DNA of 64,000 bases from Candidatus Eiseniibacteriota bacterium (GTDB lineage Bacteria; Orphanbacterota; Orphanbacteria; Orphanbacterales; Orphanbacteraceae): NCBI GenBank assembly GCA_029262235.1, contig JAJCZU010000004.1:496001-560000 (forward strand), in the 5' to 3' direction. Position numbers and translations under genes: made by a program. Shown in pieces: positions 58,682 to 64,000 of the stretch (position 1 is the first letter of the stretch; each line of letters starts with the position of its first letter). The notes under the pieces were generated by a model that saw nothing but the letters and a program-made list of their open reading frames with translations, was not told the DNA's origin and did not search any database.

Positions 58682-59623
58682 ATGAATGCCACGCCACAGG
58701 AACCGGCCGCCCGCCATCCGATCCGCATCGTTTCGCAGCGAACCGGGATTTCGCAGGAACTGCTGCGCGCCTGGGAACGCCGCTACGAGGTGGTCACGCC
58801 TCAGCGCACGAAGACGGGCAGGCGCCTCTATTCCGATGAGGACGTGCGACGTCTCCGCCTGCTGCGGGACGTGGTAGAGGGGGGGCGGCGCATTTCGGAC
58901 GTCGCTTCGCTGAGTGTGGAGGAGCTGATACGTCTGAAGGAGGAGGACGCACGCGCCGTGCGCCCGGAAGTTCCGAAGGAGCGCGCGCCATCTGCGGGCG
59001 GCGATCACGTGGAAGAAGCGCTGGCACTGATTCGGGCCTTCGATCAGGAGGGGCTCCGCGGATTGCTCGAGCGGGCGACGCTCGAACTGACGCGGCCGCG
59101 GATGCGGGAAGCGTTTCTCGTGCCTCTGATCCGGGCCATCGGCGCAAAGTGGGCGGAAGGGACGCTTCGAATCGCTCACGAGCATATGGCAACCGCGGTG
59201 ATTCGATCGTTTCTGGCGGCGGTCCCGGGGCGAATCGGGAGCGTGGAAGGCGCTCCCCTTGCGATCGTCGCGACACCAGCCGGCCAGCGCCATGAACTCG
59301 GCGCGCTTCTCGCGATGGCCACGATCATCGAAGCCGGCTGGCGGGCGCTCTACCTCGGCCCCGATCTGCCGGCGGAAGAGATCGCCGCGGCCGCAAAGTC
59401 ACGCGAGGCGTCAGTCGTCGCGCTCAGTCTCGTTTTTCCCGCAGGCGATCCCGCCGTAGTGCATGAAATCCGCCGGCTCCGCGATCTTCTGGGCGAGAAC
59501 GTAGCCATCCTGCTCGGGGGCTCCGCGGCCTCGCACTATCAGCAGGTCGCGGATGAAGTGGGTGCCCGTCTGACCCCCGATCTGGGTTCGCTGATGCGGA
59601 CTCTCTCCGCCGCGCAAAGCTGA
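58682..59623 (+). CDS. CarH/LitR-like B12-binding MerR-family transcriptional regulator
   Basis: The protein has 313 residues. The MerR-type winged-helix head (about 12-75) has HPIRIVSQRTGISQELLRAWERRY and GRRLYSDEDVRRLRLLR. A helical-bundle cap and a cobalamin-binding Rossmann domain follow. Residues matching the light-sensing AdoCbl pocket of Thermus CarH are Trp157, Glu167, His168 and the lower-axial His204 (in GQRHELG), with the same spacing W-x9-E-H. The Asp of the usual DxHxxG motif is Gln202. The residue equivalent to CarH His132, which binds cobalt after light, is Ala158. It should repress in the dark with AdoCbl. It starts six bases after its -10, so it is probably leaderless. Confidence 0.88.
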   Translation: MNATPQEPAARHPIRIVSQRTGISQELLRAWERRYEVVTPQRTKTGRRLYSDEDVRRLRLLRDVVEGGRRISDVASLSVEELIRLKEEDARAVRPEVPKERAPSAGGDHVEEALALIRAFDQEGLRGLLERATLELTRPRMREAFLVPLIRAIGAKWAEGTLRIAHEHMATAVIRSFLAAVPGRIGSVEGAPLAIVATPAGQRHELGALLAMATIIEAGWRALYLGPDLPAEEIAAAAKSREASVVALSLVFPAGDPAVVHEIRRLRDLLGENVAILLGGSAASHYQQVADEVGARLTPDLGSLMRTLSAAQS

Positions 59624-59754
59624 CCAGGTCTTCGTTGTCTGATAACCACTGTAACTTGTTATTATTAAATATGATAAGCACAGCCGAGCGTTCGCCCCGG
59701 CCCTCGCGGCACGCTTCTGCTCCTGGTCGCCATTTCCTTTGTTGTGTTTTTGTA

Positions 59755-59794
59755 TAGAAAAAGTATTGACAAGGATGTGACAATTCAATATTCT
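59755..59794 (+). promoter_or_regulatory. Promoter with three 11-bp repeats for the DUF4397 lipoprotein gene
   Basis: TTGACA (59766-59771) and TATTCT (59789-59794) are spaced by 17 bp. Three 11-bp blocks begin TAGAAA (59755), TTGACA (59766) and GTGACA (59777); the central one is the -35. The same 11-bp periodicity is found over the regulator's own promoter. The gap 59624-59868 otherwise holds an AT-rich stretch around 59650-59680 and a CCCCGC/GCGGGG leader hairpin at 59824-59839. Confidence 0.65.
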
Positions 59795-59868
59795 CTCCTC
59801 GTATCGCACTGGTACTGAAGTCTCCCCGCTCAGGCGGGGGCAGTGTTCACACAAGGAGGAATAGCAAG

Positions 59869-61302
59869 ATGCTTCGCAAAGTACGTTTCCCGATGATGAT
59901 CGTTCTCGCGGCCGCCCTGGCTGTCGGGTGCGGTGATGATGACAACAACAATCCCGTGGGTGTCAACAACATGGGCGACGAGGCGATGATGCGTGTCGTG
60001 CACGCTTCACCGGACGCGCCCCCCGTTGATGTTTACGCCGAGGGCGTTTCGGATCCGCTCATCTCCAACCTCGCCTATGGCGAAACGAGCGCCTACCTCG
60101 GCCTCGACGCCGGCACCTACAACATCGAAGTGAGAGCGGCGGGCGCAGCGTCCGGTTCCGCGCCCGTGATTGAAACGGGGGACCTCGTGGTTCCGGCCGG
60201 CGCGCGTATCACCGCCGTCGCGGCCGGCCTGCTCTCCGGTCTGAGTAAAGATGACGGGGACGCGTTGCGTGTGCTCGTTTACGCCGAAGACTTCACGGAC
60301 CCCGGCGCCGGAAATTCCGCCGTCCGCATCGTGCACGCGGGATCGGATGCCCCGCCGGTCGCCATCGACGTGAACAATGACGGGACGCCGGAACTCATGG
60401 ACGTCGCACGCTTCGCCGAGTCGGGCGCGGCAGGAGTCGCGCTTCCTTCCGATCAGGCGCTGCAGGTCGCGATCTGGGCAGGCAGCCCGCGCGAGCGCGT
60501 GACCGTATTTACGACGCCCGCGGCGATTCCCGGAGAACTCTTCCTGATCGCGACGGGACTGCTCGGCGAGTATCCGCGCGAAGATGACGGATTCGCTCTT
60601 CTCGCGGTAGGACCGAACGGCACGATCGGTTTCGTGAAGCAGAATCCGGTCGTATTTGCTCTGCATGCTTCGCCGGACGTTCCGCCGGTCGACCTCTATG
60701 CCGGTGACGCCGAACTCTACGACAACCTCGCGTTCGGCGAACTTTCGAGCGCGATTCAGGTTCCGCCGGCGTCGTATACGTTGAGCTTCCGTCCGAACGA
60801 TGACGGACCCGTGGCGGCCACTGCGACGACGCCGACTCTGGCAGCCGGTGAGCGCTACCTCGCCGTCGCGAGCGGTTTCCTTACGGCCGAAACGGGCCGG
60901 GCGGACTTCACACTGCTTCCGTTCGGTGACGGGTTCGATCTTGAAACGAGCAATCCGCTCGTCCGCATTGTGCACGGATCGGGTGACGCACCCGCAGTTG
61001 ATGTCGGCACGTTCGACGGCGCGAAAGTAACCGCCCTCGGCGAATTCTCGAATCTCTCCTTCGGTGATGCGTCCGCTGCCGCCGGTACGGCTGTCCCGGC
61101 CGCTTCGCTGACGCTCGGAGTCGCGGCCGCCGGCACCGACGCGGCGGTTGCCACGTTCGATGTCACCACCGTGAACGGGCTGCGTGCCTATGCGGTGGCC
61201 GCCGGCGCGCTGGCGCCGGGCGCCGCGGACGAGGCGTTCCGGCTCCTGCTCGTACAGACCCAGGTATTTCCGTGGACCGTGGCGGAGGTATTTCCCCACT
61301 AG
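59869..61302 (+). CDS. DUF4397-repeat lipoprotein
   Basis: The protein has 477 residues with a lipobox (LAVGC near residue 21) followed by an Asp/Asn-rich tether (GDDDNNNPVGVNN). Four DUF4397 repeats begin with MMRVVHASPDAPPVDVYAEG (about 40), AVRIVHAGSDAPPVAIDV (about 151), VVFALHASPDVPPVDLYAGD (about 261) and LVRIVHGSGDAPAVDVGTF (about 364). The third and first repeats are the most alike. DUF4397 is a beta-sandwich of unknown function, common on surfaces of FCB and actinobacterial cells. The ribosome-binding site AAGGAGG is nine bases before ATG 59869, a strong one. The promoter carries the same repeat array as the adjacent regulator gene, which suggests control by it. Confidence 0.9.
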   Translation: MLRKVRFPMMIVLAAALAVGCGDDDNNNPVGVNNMGDEAMMRVVHASPDAPPVDVYAEGVSDPLISNLAYGETSAYLGLDAGTYNIEVRAAGAASGSAPVIETGDLVVPAGARITAVAAGLLSGLSKDDGDALRVLVYAEDFTDPGAGNSAVRIVHAGSDAPPVAIDVNNDGTPELMDVARFAESGAAGVALPSDQALQVAIWAGSPRERVTVFTTPAAIPGELFLIATGLLGEYPREDDGFALLAVGPNGTIGFVKQNPVVFALHASPDVPPVDLYAGDAELYDNLAFGELSSAIQVPPASYTLSFRPNDDGPVAATATTPTLAAGERYLAVASGFLTAETGRADFTLLPFGDGFDLETSNPLVRIVHGSGDAPAVDVGTFDGAKVTALGEFSNLSFGDASAAAGTAVPAASLTLGVAAAGTDAAVATFDVTTVNGLRAYAVAAGALAPGAADEAFRLLLVQTQVFPWTVAEVFPH

Positions 61303-61313
61303 AACGCAAACTT

Positions 61314-61373
61314 GAGGGCCCTTGTCACTCCGGCCTGGAATTCCCGCTCGAACAAGAACCGGACGGGGCCCTC
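61314..61373 (+). other. Long inverted repeat downstream of the DUF4397 gene
   Basis: GAGGGCCC (61314-61321) pairs with GGGCCCTC (61366-61373), and inside it CTTGT (61321-61325) can pair with ACAAG (61352-61356). It begins 12 bases after the stop. The region 61303-61556 shows no gene; it holds this stem, a terminator and the ribosome-binding site of the next small open frame. Confidence 0.5.
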
Positions 61374-61411
61374 ACTTTCTTCCTCCTGCCCTCCATACAA
61401 GAGCAGGTACG

Positions 61412-61447
61412 AGGCGGTCTCCTTCATGGAGGCCGCCTTTCTTTGTT
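61412..61447 (+). terminator. Intrinsic terminator after the DUF4397 gene
   Basis: An 11-bp stem (61412-61422 with 61428-61438, one T-G pair) has loop TTCAT and is followed by TTTCTTTGTTT. It is placed 110 bp after the stop. Confidence 0.8.
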
Positions 61448-61556
61448 TCCTGCACTTGCGCGAACAAAAAGCCCGTTTGATGTGGCGCATTGCGCCCCAC
61501 ACATACGGATGCTACTTTCTGCGTGACGAGCCACCCGCGAAACGACAGGAAACGCC

Positions 61557-61646
61557 ATGGACTTCCCGAAGCCGTACGAGCGTGAGCATGCGGAGACGGT
61601 CATCCGCGCCGCGATGCAGAACTACGAAGACGAGTTCGGCGGCTGA
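61557..61646 (+). CDS. Short open frame in phase with the M14 peptidase, separated by one TGA
   Basis: ATG 61557 has AGGAAA seven bases upstream, the same ribosome-binding context as the NTF2-like gene. It codes for 29 residues (starting MDFPKPYEREHAETVIRAAM). It stops at TGA 61644 and, after one CGG codon, the peptidase ATG 61650 continues in the same frame. It may be a leader peptide, or the N-terminus of a longer peptidase broken by a nonsense codon. Selenocysteine or readthrough at TGA is possible, though no obvious SECIS hairpin is seen. Confidence 0.45.
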   Translation: MDFPKPYEREHAETVIRAAMQNYEDEFGG

Positions 61647-61649
61647 CGG

Positions 61650-62762
61650 ATGTTCGAAGACGCCATCGATGCCGTTCTGCGATGCGCCGCCGCGGACGAA
61701 CGAGGCGGAATCGAGATCGGTCGCTCGCGCGAGGATCGTCCGCTCCACGCGCACACATTCGGGAGCGGCCCGCATCTCGTCAGCCTGCTCGCCGGATGTC
61801 ACGCGGACGAACCGACGGGGCCGGCGCTGCTCGCGCGCCTCGTCACTTGTCTCGAATCGATTCCCGCCGATCATCCGATGCTTACGCGCGTCACCTGGGC
61901 GATCGTGCCGAACGCGAATCCTGACGGTGCCGCCCGCAACCGCGCCTGGTTTCGTGATGCCGCAGAATCTTTCGACCTCGTCGCTTACCTCGAACACGTG
62001 CAGCGCGATCTTCCCGCCGACGATCTCGAGTTCGGCTTTCCGATCGACGGCACGCATGACTCGAAACGCCCCGAGAATGCCGCGATTCACGCGTTCTGGA
62101 AGTCGTTCGATCGTCCGTTCGATCTGCACGCCACTCTGCACAGCCTGAGCATCGGATACGGCCCGTGGTTTCTCGTGGAAGAATCGTGGAGCGGGAGACT
62201 TGCGCCGCTGTATCGTGCATGCGCCGAAGCCGTGCACGCGCTCGGCTATCGTCTGCACGACATCGATCGAGCCGGCGAGAAGGGCTTTCGCAGGCTGGCG
62301 CCCGGATTTTCGACGCGGCCCGACTCGCGCGCCATGCGCGCTTACTTCCTCGCGCAGAAAGACGAGAAGAGCGCCGCCCATTTCCATCCGAGTTCGATGG
62401 AGTCGATCCGGGCGTTGCAGGAGGGTACTGGCGATACGCTCACTCTCGTGACGGAGATGCCGAACTTTCTGATGCCGCCCGATTGCGCGCCGCAGATCAA
62501 GACCTGGCCCGATCCCGGTCTCGAAGCGTTTCGCGCGCGCCTGGCGTTCTGGATGATGCGGCTGCGCGGCAGCGATGGCAGCCGCGATGCAGGCCGCGAT
62601 GCAGGCCGCGACGCAGGCGGTGACGATACGCGCGGTCGCGCGCGCGACGATACGTTGCGCGCCATCGAAACGTCAGGCATCACCCCCATGCCGATTGCCG
62701 ATCAGATGCGGCTGCAGTGGGCGTTCGTTGCCGCGGGTCTCGACGCCGCTTTGAGCGAGTAG
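61650..62762 (+). CDS. M14-family zinc carboxypeptidase-like protein
   Basis: The protein has 370 residues and no signal peptide in this frame. Zinc ligands are visible as H51 and E54 in AGCHADEPTG and H160 in FDLHATLH. The NPDGAARNR motif (89-98) binds the substrate carboxylate. The catalytic Glu is probably E269 in VTEMPNF. This is the pattern of the succinylglutamate-desuccinylase/M14 group, which cleaves C-terminal residues or amide bonds. The exact substrate is unknown. A 12-bp in-frame repeat encodes Arg-Asp-Ala-Gly triplets in the C-terminal third. ATG 61650 lies three bases after the upstream stop. Confidence 0.85.
   Translation: MFEDAIDAVLRCAAADERGGIEIGRSREDRPLHAHTFGSGPHLVSLLAGCHADEPTGPALLARLVTCLESIPADHPMLTRVTWAIVPNANPDGAARNRAWFRDAAESFDLVAYLEHVQRDLPADDLEFGFPIDGTHDSKRPENAAIHAFWKSFDRPFDLHATLHSLSIGYGPWFLVEESWSGRLAPLYRACAEAVHALGYRLHDIDRAGEKGFRRLAPGFSTRPDSRAMRAYFLAQKDEKSAAHFHPSSMESIRALQEGTGDTLTLVTEMPNFLMPPDCAPQIKTWPDPGLEAFRARLAFWMMRLRGSDGSRDAGRDAGRDAGGDDTRGRARDDTLRAIETSGITPMPIADQMRLQWAFVAAGLDAALSE
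62581..62616 (+). repeat. 12-bp in-frame tandem repeat, 3 units
   Basis: Three GCCGCGATGCAG-type units (one base change in the third) encode Arg-Asp-Ala-Gly tetrapeptides in a loop of the M14 peptidase. Confidence 0.85.
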
Positions 62763-62780
62763 CGCGACCAGCGTCCCGGT

Positions 62781-64000
62781 CTATCCCAGATCGGCGCTCC
62801 TGAGGCGCAGCGAGTTGGCAATGACCGACACGGAACTCAGGCTCATGGCACCGGCCGCGATCATGGGACTCAGCAGCACTCCGAAGAACGGATAGAGCAC
62901 GCCGGCCGCAACCGGAACGCCCACCGCGTTGTAGATAAACGCAAAGAACAGGTTTTGTTTGATGTTGGCCATCGCGAGGCGACTCAGGCGGCGTGCGCGC
63001 AGAATGCCGTGCAGATCGCCTTTCACGAGGGTGATCGAGGCACTCTCGATCGCCACGTCGGTACCCGTGCCCATCGCAATCCCGATGTTTGCGGTCGCGA
63101 GCGCGGGGGCGTCGTTGATGCCGTCGCCCGCCATGGCGACCACCGCACCCTCTTTCTGCAGATCGCGCACGATCGCGGCTTTCCCTTCGGGCAGCACTCC
63201 CGCGTACACGCTGTCGATCGACAGCTGACGGGCGACGGCCTGCGCCGTGGTCTCGTTGTCGCCCGTCACCATGATGACGCGGATCTTCTCCGCCCGCAGT
63301 CTGTCGATCGCCGCCGCGGTCGTTTTCTTGATCGGGTCCGTTACGCCGAGAAGGCCCGCGAACCTGCCCCCGATCGCAACGGACATCACGGTCTGCCCTT
63401 CGCGGCGCAGTTCTTCGGCGCGCTTCGATTCCGCCTCGGTCGGCTTCGCACCGGCGTCCGTCATGAGCGCGTTGTTGCCGATCGCCACTTTGCGACCGCC
63501 GACCGTTCCCAGCACGCCTTTTCCCGTTACGCTCTGAAAGTCCGTCGGCTCCTCGAACCGAATCCCGCGCGCCTGCACCTCTTCCACGATCGCCTGCGCG
63601 AGCGGATGCTCGCTTGCACGCTCGATCGCGGCGGCGGCGCTGAGCAGCGTTGTTTCGTCGACACCGGCCGCGGGTTCGACCGTTACGAGTTTCGGATTTC
63701 CTTCTGTAAGCGTCCCGGTCTTGTCGACAACGAGCGTGTCGACTTCACGAAGACCCTGGATGGCTTCCGCATTGCGAAACAGGACGCCGACACCGGCGCC
63801 TTTGCCCGTTGCCACCATGATCGACATCGGTGTCGCGAGGCCGAGTGCGCACGGACACGCAATGATCAGCACGGCAATCGCGTTCAGAAGGGCGTAGGCG
63901 AGCTTCGCTTCGACACCCAGCCACGCCCATGCGACGAACGTAATGACTGCAATGATGAGAACGGCCGGCACGAAGTAGCCGGCCACGGTGTCCGCCAGTT
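62781..64000 (-). CDS. Copper-type heavy-metal P-type ATPase, C-terminal part (5' end outside window)
   Basis: The frame runs out of the window at its 5' end; the first codons visible read [11 protein letters not shown], which belongs inside the membrane domain. The ion-binding motif is [12 protein letters not shown]. The phosphorylation site is [11 protein letters not shown], and [12 protein letters not shown] is the Cu-ATPase HP motif. [14 protein letters not shown] and [13 protein letters not shown] complete the P-domain. Two membrane helices close the protein ([23 protein letters not shown]). Copper(I) export from cytoplasm to periplasm is the likely task, as for CopA. The N-terminal metal-binding domains and early helices cannot be seen. 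It converges on the M14 peptidase gene 18 bp away. Confidence 0.93.
   Translation of the reverse strand, partial: LADTVAGYFVPAVLIIAVITFVAWAWLGVEAKLAYALLNAIAVLIIACPCALGLATPMSIMVATGKGAGVGVLFRNAEAIQGLREVDTLVVDKTGTLTEGNPKLVTVEPAAGVDETTLLSAAAAIERASEHPLAQAIVEEVQARGIRFEEPTDFQSVTGKGVLGTVGGRKVAIGNNALMTDAGAKPTEAESKRAEELRREGQTVMSVAIGGRFAGLLGVTDPIKKTTAAAIDRLRAEKIRVIMVTGDNETTAQAVARQLSIDSVYAGVLPEGKAAIVRDLQKEGAVVAMAGDGINDAPALATANIGIAMGTGTDVAIESASITLVKGDLHGILRARRLSRLAMANIKQNLFFAFIYNAVGVPVAAGVLYPFFGVLLSPMIAAGAMSLSSVSVIANSLRLRSADLG

Overview
The window looks like chromosomal DNA of a high-GC, Gram-negative, free-living heterotroph, most plausibly from the FCB side of the bacterial tree (Eisenbacteria- or Krumholzibacteriota-like). 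This is inference. It rests on nine large exported proteins that end in a FlgD-like/Por-type beta-sandwich tail with a terminal basic residue, on lipoproteins, on TIGR02999-type ECF sigma factors, and on a Ser/Thr kinase with TPRs. No rRNA, tRNA, CRISPR array, phage or transposase was seen.

Layout. 1-4.5 kb: 3' end of a Ser/Thr kinase, a membrane sulfatase-fold enzyme, an NTF2-like protein and a small exported protein. 4.6-9 kb: two exported tail-tagged proteins (lamin-tail/PHP and FG-GAP) separated by an 87-bp inverted repeat. 9-13.5 kb: central carbon genes (PfkA, PEP carboxylase) around an ECF sigma gene. 13.6-17 kb: tandem, translationally coupled beta-propeller proteins. 17-23 kb: GH53 galactanase, a 2-hydroxyacid dehydrogenase, a small secreted protein with a frameshifted paralogue, and a GH133-type debranching enzyme. 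23-26.6 kb: a GH13 enzyme with four CBM48-like modules. 26.7-34 kb: RRM RNA-binding protein with a long leader, fatty-acid desaturase, ArsR/SRPBCC pair, second ECF sigma factor, MscS channel. 34-40 kb: cyclophilin lipoprotein, GH13 lipoprotein, a candidate structured RNA, GH13 with a secretion tail. 40-44 kb: exported endonuclease/phosphatase-fold protein, acyltransferase, SDR. 44-52.5 kb: a tight six-gene operon (propeller protein, PLP decarboxylase, exported protein, GT39-like transferase, small protein, sulfatase-fold lipoprotein). 52.6-58.5 kb: S41 protease, PDZ-hydrolase, GlgX, exonuclease III. 58.6-64 kb: a CarH-like B12/MerR regulator, a four-repeat DUF4397 lipoprotein, an M14 peptidase and the 3' part of a copper-type P-ATPase.

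Functionally the strongest theme is alpha-glucan breakdown spread over several cell addresses: secreted with a C-terminal tail, lipid-anchored, exported, and cytoplasmic. A GH53 galactanase, PfkA and PEP carboxylase for carbon flow accompany it. The second theme is regulatory. Two promoters beside the CarH-like gene both carry 11-bp-spaced ACA repeats over the -35. Several genes have an extended -10 so close to ATG that their mRNAs should be leaderless or nearly so.

A third pattern runs through the whole window. Short tandem repeats with units of 6, 9, 12 or 18 bp are inserted in frame in loops and linkers of unrelated proteins.
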